64,000 nt of DNA from Diploscapter coronatus (Eukaryota > Nematoda > Chromadorea > Rhabditida > Rhabditidae): NCBI GenBank assembly GCA_964036155.1, contig OZ038422.1, positions 39,517,201 through 39,581,200 on the forward strand, written 5' to 3'. Below are positions 1 to 12,111 of this stretch, one piece after another (position 1 is the stretch's first letter; each line of letters begins with the position of its first letter). A program made the translations under genes and the position numbers. The notes under the pieces were generated by a model, which was not told the DNA's origin, did not search any database, and worked only from the letters and a program-made list of their open reading frames with translations.

Positions 1-169
1 TCCAAGAAAAACAAATGAAGAAAGGGATCTCTTGTATTCCACACTCACTTTTTTCTTTTTCCTACCTCCCTTCCTTACTCTCCTCTCAAGAAGTGTGTGT
101 GGACTACGAAAGGCCGAAAAAAGGAAGATGGATGAATTGTTTGAAGAAATTAAAAACACGCACTTTCAG

Positions 170-868
170 ATCTCCGCCTTCCTCTACGCTTCATATCTGG
201 TCTCCTATAGTCGAATTGAGCATACAATCGGCAAACTCGATGTCACCTTCATTTTCGGTTCGAAATTTTCTGGAAACAAGTCCTGGAGTAGAAAATGTTC
301 AGGCTCAGTCGGGCTCGTCTCGATTTTTATCGGCACTCCCCTGCTGTGGTTCCTGAATGCGACTGGAGTCGAGCCGTTCTATCCGTTACCAACTCAACAG
401 CAGTTTTGGTCGATTGTCGCTGCTGCGATATTGGGTTAGTAAGTTTCGAGTTTTGTGAAACCGATCAAAATTGAGCAAAACTTGGCTCTATCTAGAGCTG
501 ATTTTCTAGAAATTCGACGATTTGATTTTTCAGGCACTCTTCTAGCGGACTACCTCTGGCTGATGGCAGCAAGTCTGACCGACTCGCTGGCCGTCTCCCT
601 ATCGCTGTCGCTCTCGATCCCCCTCTCGTTCGTGGCAGACATCCTCCTGCGCAATCAGCCCCCGTCCCTCGTCCAGTGCCTCGCAGCCATCCCCATCGTC
701 TTCTCCTTCATCGCATCAGGATTCATCGACAACCCAAGGAAAGCAGCCAGCCAAGGGAGATCCAAATTGACGCCAAGCAAGCTGGCAAATGCAGTAGGAA
801 GAAGGAAGGGACTGGAAGAAGACCATGAACAACTCCTGCCAGACGACAGCCCCACTGACAACGTGTAA
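170..868 (+). CDS. SLC35F5-like solute carrier, 3' exons only
   Basis: Three 3'-terminal exons (170-257, 303-434, 534-868) join in phase to give 184 residues ending at a TAA stop; the 5' part lies outside the window. The join at 257/303 (a 45-base intron) gives TFIFGSVGL, and the join at 434/534 gives AAILGTLLADYLWLMAASLT. These match the last transmembrane segments of SLC35F5 proteins of the drug/metabolite transporter superfamily (FFGFVGL and GLIGTVLSEFLW in the human protein). The LSLSIPLSFVADILL segment is the typical final pore helix. The tail after about residue 140 is hydrophilic and acidic, as expected of a cytosolic C terminus. The protein is a multipass membrane protein; substrate not known for this subfamily. 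The pyrimidine-rich 1-169 is read as intron. Family assignment rests on remembered similarity; exon phases are seen directly. Confidence 0.8.
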
Positions 869-2551
869 GTCGACACAAACAAACGTCCAAGAATAATTTT
901 AGGACAATATTCACAAAATATTGAGTATTTGGAAACGTTGAGACTTCGCGCAATATCACTGCGTGTCTGTCTTTTTTTCGTCTGCATTTTCTTCATGCTA
1001 TTTCTCCTTGCTTATAGGAAATGATATGAAGAAAGTGGAGATATGGAAATATTCTTCTGTCATTGAGAAGAACAGAACAGTGCATATCGCGACTTGAGGA
1101 TGATGTATGCAAGAAAATACTACGGTTTTTTTCTCCTTTGCATACTGTTTCTTCAAGTTTTGATGTTTTTATCATTTCCAAATCATAAACAAAGACGAGC
1201 AAATTCATGCCATTTTCATATTCGTTCATTCCTTAACATATCAAGTTATTCCTTTTCGCTAGAGATTTTTTTTTATCAATTTTACCAATTCTAATCTTCA
1301 AATATTGATATTCACGCATCTTCCTGCTTTTTGTACATAATTCATGAGATTCTACGGATTTCGGTCACGGCATAATTTCTTGCTTGTGTTACCAAATTAG
1401 TCATTCGAATGTTTAGTGTGTCAAAATAGTTTCTAGAACGCGTAGCTAGTCAACTCTTCTGTATTATCAAAATTTTTGATTTTTGGGAAATTCATGAAGT
1501 CAATATTTTATAGCTTGTAAAATCATGAAGTTTTCAATAATCATAATTTTATCCGAGTTTTGATCATGAGTATTCCCTTTCTTAGCAAAATCATCCAATC
1601 TATCAACGGGCATTATGGAATCTTTGTCTTCTAGCTTCGAATGGATATTTATTGGCAGCTTTCAAACTAATGACGACCTGATTTCATCGTAATTTTCAAT
1701 CACGTGTTAATTCGTCATTTAGTAATCGGCATATTTATTCTCCTTTTCATTGTCAAAATTGACCCTCTCTTCTTTTCACTCTGTGATAGCATTCTAAGCA
1801 CTTGCATCTCTTCACAAAATTATCAACATTTGATTACGATTGAATAAAATTTTATATGATTGTTGTAATTTTTCAATTTTATGTTGTGAGTTACGATGGA
1901 TATTTGTGTAATTTCACTTTTTTGTTGCACTGTAGTCAATGCACAACGTTGCGAATTTCAGAAGCAGAAAGGAAGTTGGAACCGATCTTGGGACAGCGAC
2001 AATTCAACAAGAAGAAACGGGAAACGTGAAACGATAAAACTCGATTGGATTTCTTCAAATCTGAAGGTGCGCCTGAGAAAAATTTAGCATTGTTCAAGAG
2101 GTTCTTTGGAATTTTCAAAATTTTAAAGAAATGTTGAGAACAATTTTTGAGCGATTCGACAAAAATGGAAAATTTATCATTGACTGTGGCTCCTCTTTTC
2201 CCTTCACCCAATTCCCCTATTCCAAATGCGTTCATCGGTTTATTGCTGGTTTACAAGTCGATAGAAGGTAGGAGAAAGGAGGGCTAGGCGATTTTTTCGC
2301 ATATATTGGGCGCTAGAGACAGTTTTACATGGTCGCGGACTATTTCATTTTCAGTAGCGAAAGAACGAAAAGGGAGGGCGAAAGGGGTGGAGATGACCTT
2401 GGAGGGCGCAGAGAAAAAGAGTTGGAAAAAGGGGAGAGAAAACCGTCTGCTGCTACAGCGTTGTGTGCTACCAGCTCTCTCATGCATTCTCATTCCAAAT
2501 TCACTCCCATCTAGAATTGGCACAGTTCTACCCCTCTAAAACGCAGCCCTA
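869..2551. other. Intergenic/upstream region, no gene seen
   Basis: AT-rich stretch between the transporter stop and the nuclear receptor start. Short open frames occur but none has splice-compatible neighbours or recognisable protein sequence. A purine-rich tract lies at about 2350-2455 and gives way to pyrimidine-rich sequence just before the receptor's first exon, so this may be promoter or 5' leader. Confidence 0.5.
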
Positions 2552-5500
2552 ATGCAATCGTCGTCAGAGATTCTGAATTCGATGACGACGACGACAACAA
2601 CGACGACGCCTTCAAATTCTCTAACAACCCCCCTCTCGATATCGGTAACGTTCGCAGGAACATCTCCTCTGTCTCCTCCCTACTCGACCCCCTTAACTTC
2701 GGCTTTTCAACCCTCCCCATCTAGTGCATTCCGTCCAATCCCTCCATCGAGCGACACATTCTTTTTGTCTGTCATTCACTCATTCGTATCGTCAACAGAC
2801 GATTCCTCCAGCCAAACAAACGGCTCCTCCATCGAAAAGCAATCAGGTGAATTTTGCATTTTTTTTTAAATAGTAAAATGTATATTCTGCCTTCTTTAAC
2901 ATTTATCACTTCGCTTTCAAACTATTACTCTCCAAAGGGTGAACAGGATGAATATTGTTTCGTTTCTACCTCTAACTTGTTAATGAGTTGTGGGTGAACT
3001 TTGCAAAAATTTCGCAGTGGACTTTGGAAACGTCTTTCATTCTTCTGTCTGATGCACACTACTTCCTCTACATACATACGAACTTCCCAAATTGCTGATG
3101 GACGGATTTTCCAAAAATCTCATAAATTTGACACGCGATCTTGTGGGATACCAAAACAACAATTCTGAGTCAGCAGATTTCGTTGTTTGTGGAAGGCAAG
3201 GTTGGAATTGGATAGTAGTTCAAGGCAAATCGACAGTTCAACAGACCGAAAGGGGCATTAGCAATGTGTATTCCTCCCCCTTCCTACTCAGCTATGCACG
3301 TCATCTGGTCCAATTTCAGATTTTCTTCCCATCCCTCTTTCCTCTGCGTCCTTTCCCCCTCTGCCCTGTGTTTACTATATATCTTATTCTTGTATTTTCA
3401 TGTTTCTTGGCGAATCAACTAAAATTTCTGAACTTGACCGACTTTCGAAGCGCCTCGCGTCTTCCCATCGAAAAGGGGAAAATTTGAGGGGAGACGATTG
3501 GGAGAAAGGAAGTGGGCAGATAAAAACTGGATCGAAGGCAAAATGCAATGAACAGATAGAGAGGAAAGTGGTATTCACTCGTGATTCTTCTCAAATCGAG
3601 ATCAAGATGGCAGGGAGATTTGAAATTTGGAAAGTTATAGAGCGGGGTAAAATTAAGTTCAAGACCAATTTGGCCTAGAATTCAGAAATAGCAACACATT
3701 GACATTAGAATTAGGTTTGAGAATGGAAATTTGTAGATTCCAGAAATTATTGGACGACCTAAAATTTCCAAATTTAAATTTGTCGAAAACTGAAATTTTA
3801 ATGTTTCCTTTTCGAGGGTGTTTGAATTAGTGTTCACTTACACATTTTTCAAAACGCGATGCTTAATGAGAAATATGAAATTGTCCAAATTTGGGAGGAA
3901 CGGTGGAACTGACTGCTGCTGTTGCACGATAATTTGCACATGCGAGTTACCCGGTCACGGGTACTGTCTTCTTCTCTCTGTTCTCTTCAATTCATTCAGT
4001 CTCTAGTTTCTCACCTCGTTATTTCAAAAATGACCTTCCCTTCATTCCTTGCCAGCCTCGATTCCTCGTTTTTCGTTCTCTCCGACGTCTCCTAATTTCA
4101 CCTATTATTTTTTGGTTTTATTTCTCTTTAGTTTTCTCTCGCTCTTCCAGCACTCGAAATTCGCCCAAGGTCAATGCAAACGAGGCTAAACAAGAAAGTG
4201 AGAGGGAAGAATGGAGGGATTTGGGAGAACGAATAGGGCTGATTATAGAAACGTTCAATTATCAGAATGATAGTGGTTGGAATTTCAGGTACAGATGATT
4301 CTCCGTCAAATGTGCCTTCGTTGCTCTGCCAGGTCTGCTCGGACAAGGCCAGTGGATTTCACTATGGCGTGTTCGCTTGCGAGGGATGTAAGGTGTGTAT
4401 TTTCATGAAAAATGAGAGTTTAAAATAAGCCTTATGACATAGATGACTGATAGTGAAACGTCTTCATTTCGATTTTTTAAAGGCTCAGAAAATTGTGCCT
4501 GCACTTTACCTGTCAAAGATCTTTTTAAGTACTGCTCGCTTCTGAATACAGTAATTTCTTCCAATTGGCTTCGAGAACGCCCCCGATTGAAGGAGGCATT
4601 TTCCTCTGCAATGCACTCCGCGTCCTTCCCCTCTGTGCGTTCAGTTCTTCCTCTTCTCTTCTCCATTTTTCTCTGATTCGATGAATCTTTCAATCTTTCT
4701 TTTCCCATTTCCAACTAGGTCACGAGCAGTGCCATTATTTTCGTTCGTCCTTCTCCCCATCTTTTTATTTCTCTCTTCAATCATTTCCCCTCTCGTTCTG
4801 CGATTGCCAACCGCGAATTTCACTGCTGCAAGAGAGGAGGACGCGATCCTCCAAACTCACGGTTTTCAAAATTTTGACCGAGAAATAAAAAAATTACCCA
4901 CCGCCATTAGAGACTGCTGTACTGAACACAGTCTGCAAAAACCCAATTCGAAAGACTGAAACTGAACAGCGAAATGGAAGGCAAGAAAACACCATGTCAA
5001 CATGCGAGAATCAATGCAGTTTTCCCTCGTATCAAAACATTCATTCGAAGAAGATGACCGAATACGATTTGATTTCGGACAGGAATTTCTGATACGGAAA
5101 ACAGTAATTTAATCGAAAATTGAGTTGGCGTAAAAACCTGTAGACGCATTCCACGGCGTTTTCGGTGTAATCGACTGTGTTCTTGACCCACTCTGATAGA
5201 TTGCATGATAACGAAATTGGCTGCCTATGAAAAAGCCCACGAGAATGTTTGTAGTAAACAGAAGAAATAAGTGCAATTAATTATGGAAGTGGTCGAAGTC
5301 CACAGATTCTTATTGGGGAAATTGGAACTTCGAACTTCGTAACTAGATGAAATAGCACGCAAAGTTAGGGGAGAATAAGATAATGTTTTCCTTTTCTTGC
5401 ACATTTTTCAAATTACGATTTTCTAGACTACTACTGCTCAATGTTATGAAAATTGTTGCAGGGATTTTTCCGTCGCTCGATTCAGCAGAAAATCGAGTAT

Positions 5501-8065
5501 AGAGAGTGCCCAAGAAACGAGCAGTGCCTGATCGTGAGGAACAATCGAAACAGATGTCAGCACTGCAGACTCAAGAAATGCCTGTCGGTTGGAATGTCGA
5601 GAGATGGTGAGTCGTTTGTCATTTTGGCATTTTATTATTCTCATAGAATTTTGAAGTCATTTCTGACAAGGAAAAGTGATCTTGAAAATATGGCAATGTT
5701 GATAGAAAAATTTGGATAAAAGTAATACGGTCCAAAAATATAAATTTCCGAAAATGTGCATATTCGAAATCAAATCTAAACAAGGAATTTTTCCTTGTTA
5801 TTTTGTTTCTCTGCTTTGGCAGAAGATTTATTGAAATTTGTGCGCGAAAATGCAGCGCGCGCCAAAACTCATTTTGTCAGAAGACACCAGGCTTTTGTTA
5901 GTTGTTTTATGTGAAGGGGCGACACATTTTCCTTTGCATCTCGTTCATTCCATTTTTCACTCGACTCATTTGGCGCGAAATTTTCAACTCTTCCTTCTTT
6001 TCTGTTCCCCTTCCTCCCTCCTTCCATGCTGCCCCAATGGCCTTCAATCGAACGAACGAAAAAATTCCCTTCACCTCATTTTTGTGGGGCACAAATGAAA
6101 ATTGAAAAAAAAAAGTTTAATTCAGAAAAAAGAATGTCGAATTGAATTTCAGCAGTTCGATTTGGCCGAGTGCCAAAAAGAGAGAAGGCTCGAATGGTTG
6201 AAGAAATGCAAAAAACCTGTGCTCAATCGCAGAGGGACACAATAGCCGTGCAGTTCGAAAATGACACAGAGGCACTCGAGAAGACGATGAATGCGTTCAG
6301 GACGTTACAGACTACGGTATGCAGAAAATGAATTTTCGACAAGTCACATTCTAGATTATTGCACGAGAAAACAAATGCAATAATATATTGATTCGTTGAG
6401 CTTCGTATCCCTCGTTCAAACGAAAGACATGCAATTTCAACACCCAGAATTTTCCGTACGATAGTAATTTCAAACTTGTATGATGAGCTAAAAAACTAAA
6501 AAATATCAATTTTGATTTTTGCAGATCGACAGTCTGATGAAGCCCTCGATGCCCCTTGCGGGAGGCTGCCCGATCGAGTTCCCATCCTACCTGACAGCCA
6601 TCAAAGCAGTGGTCGAGTTCGCCAACGGACTACCCGGCTTCCTCTGTCTGCCGCAATCCGAACGCATCCTCATGATCAAAGTACGCTTAGTTTAAACTTA
6701 AAGCATTCTGCACTAGTTGCTCTTGCCCTTTTGTCGAAGTTAACCCTCGTTTCTTCCCTTTCTCGTGCTATTTTCCAGAAAAGGGTAAATTTTACAAAAG
6801 AGTAAGAGTAACTTGAGAATAACTAGTGGAAGAGACCAAATATAGATGTAAAAATCGAAAATATTTATTCACCGGCAAATTTTTACAGTTTGGAAAAAGG
6901 CGTAAATGACACATGATGTAACCGTACTTGATCAAAAGCAGAAGTTGAAAGTTGAAAGCGAAAAAAAAACCAAGAATTTATGGAGTTCAATCGGAAAGAG
7001 AAGAATTGAATTTGGATTCGAGTTCTTTTCAAGCTTTCCGTTCTTCTCTTCTCTATGAATCTGAATTTAACTTCATAGAATCCTCGAGAAAACCCTAGAA
7101 ATTTACAATATGGCGCTCAAATATAGTATATAAAATGAGTGGATAAGGGTGAAAATTGTTGGTCAAAATTTCATTTTTATTTTGAATGAAGATGATTTTT
7201 CAAATTACAGAGTACCGTATTTGATATTCTATTATTGTGCGGATTGTCTATTCGGAGCGATCTGGCTTCCATGGTCCTTCCCCCACTGTTCGTCTCTCAA
7301 CTACCTACTTCCTCGCCCAAAACCTGTGCTATTCTGGCGGCCCTCACCCTATGCCACTCGATTCAACAGCCTACTGAGTTGTCCCTGAGCCTATCCGAGA
7401 AATATTGGCTACTACTCGCTAGAGTCGCTGGACCTCTATCACTGACTACTGTTCCCGCCCTACTGTCGGATCTAAGAGCATTCAGAGCCTGGCATAGTGA
7501 TAGATTACGTACTTGCTCTCTACTTTTACCATCTCCATCTTCCAACTCATTACTCCTCCCATCAGCTCCTTTATCAGTCAATTTTCCTCTGACTATTCCT
7601 TGTAATGCATCCACCGCACCATCGGCATATTCACTCCCTAACATGCCTTCCTCTGATAACTCGCAGTCTAAAAATGGCACAACTCACAAATCATCAGGTC
7701 TGTCGTTCCGCGATAGACACTCTTCCATAGCTTCTTTGCTCGAAAAGCCACCCGTAAATTTGTCACTAATCTCACCCAAATCGGCCTCCTCTGTCTGCGC
7801 ACCCTCACAGCTCCGCTGCTCGTCCGCATCTTCTCTAACACTCAAACAAACACTGATCGCCTCGCCCGCTTATGCTCTCCACTCACAATCACGGACTCCA
7901 TCGAAGTGTCGTCCCTGTCCCTCGTCAGCAGAAGTCCGGTCAGAGTTGTCGTCACGTCTTCAGAATGCATCGATGTCGTCAGCGAATTCTGAAGCGGCGA
8001 TGATGCCGACAGAGCCGTTGAATTTGTGTGTTCGCGAGTTTGCCCATTCACTGCCATCCGCTTGA
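2552..8065 (+). CDS. nhr-85: E75/Rev-erb-type nuclear hormone receptor (NHR-85-like)
   Basis: Six exons (2552-2846, 4289-4392, 5462-5606, 6153-6316, 6525-6680, 7211-8065) stay in phase and encode 572 residues. The ATG is preceded by an in-frame stop, so it is the first possible start of this isoform. Residues 1-98 are Ser/Thr/Pro-rich. A two-zinc-finger DNA-binding domain follows (about 112-177): [15 protein letters not shown]-box CEGCKGFFRR, and [10 protein letters not shown], then the E75/Rev-erb signature extension [14 protein letters not shown]. This extension contacts the AT-rich bases 5' of a half-site in this family. A divergent ligand-binding domain starts near [20 protein letters not shown] and runs into a Ser-rich tail. 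In insects and C. elegans this family acts in the moulting and developmental timing cascade; that role is inferred here. The gene symbol means ortholog-type, not proven orthology. Confidence 0.9.
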
Positions 8066-9039
8066 GCGAGAGCGGCGTTATTTCCGTTTCATTCGTTGCA
8101 TTCGAGCCTGGATGAAAGTCCGTATGTCTTCGGCTAACAACAGTCCTTGGTTGTGTCAGGCAGTGGTTGTTGTTATTATGGTTGTTTATGTTGATGGAAT
8201 GCCGCGAGATTAACTTCCATTTTGATCCGGTTTCTCTGGTTTCCATGCTTTCCCACGTTGATTTCGTATTTGATGCACTGCCACTCAAACAGCACATTTG
8301 ACGAGCAAACTCCTTTCGAAATTTGTCTGAAGTTCATTAATTCATAATGCGTATTTATTTTGAAAAGCTCATAAAGTTTGAATTTGAAGACTCTGATAAA
8401 GATGAACTTTGTGAATCTACAAGAGGTCTTTATTTCTTCAAATTAGGGACGGTGAGCAGTTTTTCATTCCTTTAAACCCCCTTTGAATAGACCTAGGGAG
8501 GACTTTCGTCAGAATGATCGTGCGACCCTACCCCCTGTGTATTTCCTTAACGATTTTGTATCTCTAATCGATTGATAATGTTAAATTAAATTATAATTAG
8601 ATAATTTCATAACTATAAAATCACGTGTACGACCTATCCCCAGTACATTTTTTTTTGCGTTTGACGAAAATGCTCCCTAGGACTTCCTTTGAATTATCAA
8701 TTTTTGTATTTTGATCAGGAAATTGTACTTGTAATTTCTCACAAACGTGTCTTTTCTCCCTTCAAAACTGTAACAAATTGGCTAGAGATAGTTGTACGCA
8801 TTAGCCGGTGTAATTTGCTTTTAGTTGCTCTCAGACGATACTCAATCAGGCCTACTGTAGTTCTACTAGATTTATTCTAATTGTTGATCATTTGATTTGG
8901 TAATTATTTGATTGTAAATGACTTTCTTCCGACTACAAATTGTCGTATCTCAAACGCACATATACAAATTTTTGCATTTCTCTCTAAAACTATTCGATAA
9001 AGTTAGCAGAAATTAACTGAATTTTGAATGAACACACGA
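8066..9039. other. Convergent intergenic region with a MITE-like inverted repeat
   Basis: Lies between the 3' ends of the nuclear receptor and the GPCR. No gene seen. The inverted repeat at 8492-8681 is described separately. A minus-strand AATAAA is present at 8871-8876, about 165 bases past the GPCR stop, and could be its poly(A) signal. Confidence 0.5.
8492..8681. repeat. MITE-like element with ~19-bp imperfect terminal inverted repeats
   Basis: The left arm CCTAGGGAGGACTTTCGTC (8492-8510) is the near-perfect reverse complement of GACGAAAATGCTCCCTAGG (8663-8681). The ~150-bp AT-rich interior has no coding capacity. A related sequence (AGACCTAGGAAGGAC...CGTCAGAAA...GCGACC-TACCCCC) occurs near 46367-46413, so this looks dispersed. 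Superfamily not determined. Confidence 0.5.
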
Positions 9040-12000
9040 TTATGAGGTTGTTTCATGAAGCATGAAAATTGGAAAGAAAAACTCTGAGTTGCAGAAGATT
9101 ATTGCTTGACGCAAAAAGACTGTTTGTTTCACTAAAGTTAGCCCCTTGGTGTGAAAATTCAAAGAGTTTATATTGTTGTGCTTACTCACCCGAAGCGAAA
9201 TTGTAAAGAATTGGATTAAAGCAGGACGATGAATAGGAGCACAGACGTGGTAGGAGCTTTCGCTGCAAGAAATCACGAAATTATGAAGTCGTAGGAATTT
9301 TTAGCTTTTTGAAAAGTCCACTTTGGGTCACTCATTAATTTAGAGAATTAATCAGCTTCTTTCACTTTAAAATACTGAGTCAATTTTCCAAGAGGCCGAA
9401 TTTGTATATGCTGAAAATTACCAATGCAATCATATTCATGTCCAAGTCCTCTTCTTCGTCTGATGGTGGAGCGAGTAACCCAAAAGCTAGCGCGTTGTTA
9501 TAGACGTGAACAGGTAGATTTGACAGGGCAAAGAGAACAACGACAGCCATGAGCATTCGGATTGCACGTCTTCGAGTGGCTAGTTGACGATCTCCACTGT
9601 TTGTGCTAAATTTTAGACATCGATTTGTGAATTGAGATCAAAAATAATATTCTGTGATATGTCTTTTCTGTCAATCAGTTCGACTTTTGATAGTTGTTTT
9701 GCATTTTCGAACATTCTTGATGAAGATCTGAGCTCTACTAACTTGACAGTCCCAAAATTAGGCCGACGAATTCTCAATCTATACATCATATGAGCACACA
9801 TGCATGTGATTAGAATGAGTGGAAACAGGTAGCAGGCGGTTGCTTGAGCCAGTTGGTATTTGCGTTGAAACGATGAACTCCAGCTCTCCTTGCACTGTGT
9901 GCCCCATATTGAGGTGAAATTCGGTCTTTGAAATTGGGCTGGATGCAATCGGAGTGTATACGGTTCGGGTAGCGATAATATCATTGCCATTATCCAGATC
10001 CCTAAATTGTGCAGAACTAAATACCAAGTTTGTCTTATTTTTCTAACTACAATTCAAAATTCTCTATTGAAAGTCTGAGAATAGTTTGCCTACGTCTCTA
10101 ACTCGGATAGACTTGCTGTTTTGGAGTTTTTTTTGTCGAGAATATGAAAACGGTAATATAAATTATTAAAGCCCCAGGATTAGTTTTAAAGTTTTTTTTT
10201 GGGGATTCTGGGATTAATTTTTTTTTTAGGATTTCAATTGAATGAAAGATTTTTGTTGTATGTTCTGAGAGTGCGTCAGAATTTCTCTATTCAAAAAGGA
10301 TTACCGATTTGAAAGCTTACCAAGTAAGATGTATCTAGTCCATTTTAACGGCCTTTTTAGCGGATAGGAAATGGCTCTCCATCGTTCAATTGTTATGAAA
10401 ACTAACGAGAATATTGACACGTAGACTGAGGTATTCTGAAAAGAAATATTATTTGATGATAATGAAATTGTGTAACTTGAGCTTTCGGGGAAACTGTTTA
10501 GGTCTTTTCGAAAGATAATCCGAGTAAGTCAAGCATTTACCATATCATTGGCTATAATTTAGCATAATAATTCGAGTAATTCCACAATAAAAAGGTGATG
10601 AAATAGACTAATTGACCCACGCAATACTTTGAAATAATGAAAAATTGTTGTTTTTTAACGAATAAGGCAAAATATTTGTGGGAAATTAATTAAATATGCC
10701 GCAGATTATTTCGCGTCCTTTCTTTTGATTAAGATCCAACAAAAATTTTGCGTGTCACAAATCTTCTAACGACCAGCAATTCACTAAAAATGCATCCAGT
10801 CTGATGAGTATTTGCCTCGAAATAGACACAGCCGTTGCATATTGAATTAACCGAAGAAATCCCGCTGCAAGAAAGAACAATCGTGAGCCACAAATATCAT
10901 CACCTTGCGTAAAAAGTCAGGCTTATAGTTAAATGATAAGTGTGCAAATCTCATATATAACTTCAGATTTTTTATTCGTATTATACTTGACATTTCGCAA
11001 AAACTAATCCATTGGAAAAATGTTGACTTTATAAAAATTAGCATACAATCAATTTCAATGCCTTTTCTAATTGGAATGATGAAGAAATGACTAATAATCT
11101 TTGAACCTATTGATCTTCGCAATAGCTTTCTTCGAGAAAATGTAAATATTTCCTTTTCGCCCTTAATATTTGTCCTATTTACTAGTAAATTCCCGAATTC
11201 CACGAGGTCTGACAGAATTGGCTTAACGGCTCTTCATCTGTCGCTGCTGCACATTCCCATACTCCATAGCCATTGCTAACAAAACGAAATTAAGTTACTC
11301 CTTAGGGGTTTGGTCCGCTTTCTCCCCATTGGGCAATGTTTACATTTCCTCGGTCCAGACTTAGACTTGTCCTTCCTTGTCTTCCCCCCACCACCATCAC
11401 ATCATGCAAATTGGAACGAGAACAACAAATGCCTGGCAGATCACCTGAATGAACAGAACTCCCTTGCAAAAGACCGTAGAAAACCAGAATGTCTTCGTCA
11501 CATCGTTGATTATCGTTGGAGGTAGGCAGAAGATGAGTATCAATACGTCAGCGATAGCGAGGTTACACAGCACCATGTTTAATGAGGTCCGCTGCAATTA
11601 TGCAATTTCATAAGATCACCACCTTTGAATACTTAGAAATGAGTGGAGGGAATTTTATTCGGAAAATTTCGAAATTCGAAATTCAGCTCCTTACTATTTG
11701 CAAAATTTTGGAGAATAAGATGCACTAGGATTTTTCCACACATAATCGACGATTTAAGCTTCACTTTGTCAAGACTTACCATGTATTTGTTCGAGAGAAC
11801 AGTCCTAACGACTAGAACATTTCCAATGACTCCCACGATCATCATCAATCGAAAAAGACACCAGGGTTGCAAATTTTGGACACGACACACGACACGATTG
11901 TGTCGTGTAATTTGAAATTACACGACACTACTTTTTCGTGTAGTGTCGCGCAATCAATCGTATTCAAAATTTGCAACCCTGCCAAGCAGACGAATAGAAT

Positions 12001-12111
12001 TTCCAATTTATTCGGGAGCAAGACTGATTTGATTAGGTCTTCATATTCTTCGTCTGTCAAATCCTCGTTGCTAACGTCTTCCGATGTATCGAAATCGTCC
12101 GCATTTAACAT
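9040..12111 (-). CDS. Class A (rhodopsin-like) neuropeptide-type GPCR, first exon interrupted by an insertion
   Basis: Seven minus-strand exons: 12111-11780, 11591-11445, 10435-10321, 10001-9713, 9605-9422, 9262-9190, 9119-9040. The acidic N terminus starts MLNADDFD, with the ATG right after a TTTCAG acceptor. TM1 contains VGVIGNVLVV; TM2 is NMVLCNLAIADVLILIF; the extracellular-loop Cys is in FCKGVL; TM3 ends in ERWRAISYPL, an E-R-W version of the DRY motif. TM5 is around LFPLILITCMCAHMMYRL, TM6 around MLMAVVVLFALSNLPVHVY, and TM7 has CFNPILYNF, the NPxxY motif. Without the insert at 11862-11981 and an 8-base duplication, exon 1 would be exactly 68 codons and the protein 363 residues. As it stands the frame shifts before TM1, so this copy is probably non-functional unless the insert is bypassed. 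Ligand unknown. The donor at 9713 was chosen by phase. Confidence 0.83.
11862..11981. mobile_element. 120-bp hAT-like MITE inside GPCR exon 1
   Basis: The element begins CAGGGTTGCAAATTTTG and ends with its exact 17-bp reverse complement. The interior holds a perfect 27-base palindrome (TGTCGTGTAATTT at 11901-11913 mirrored by 11915-11927) and further TGTCGTG repeats. CAGGG ends are typical of hAT elements, which make 8-bp target duplications. The flanks here no longer match clearly, but an insertion of 120 + 8 bases is exactly what restores the host reading frame on removal. No usable donor/acceptor pair spans it. Confidence 0.7.

Noticed and set aside
11862..11981. Possibility that the insert is an introner-like new intron
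   Set aside because: On the minus strand no GT...AG pair spans the insert; the only AG dinucleotides inside it are central, so clean removal by splicing is not supported.
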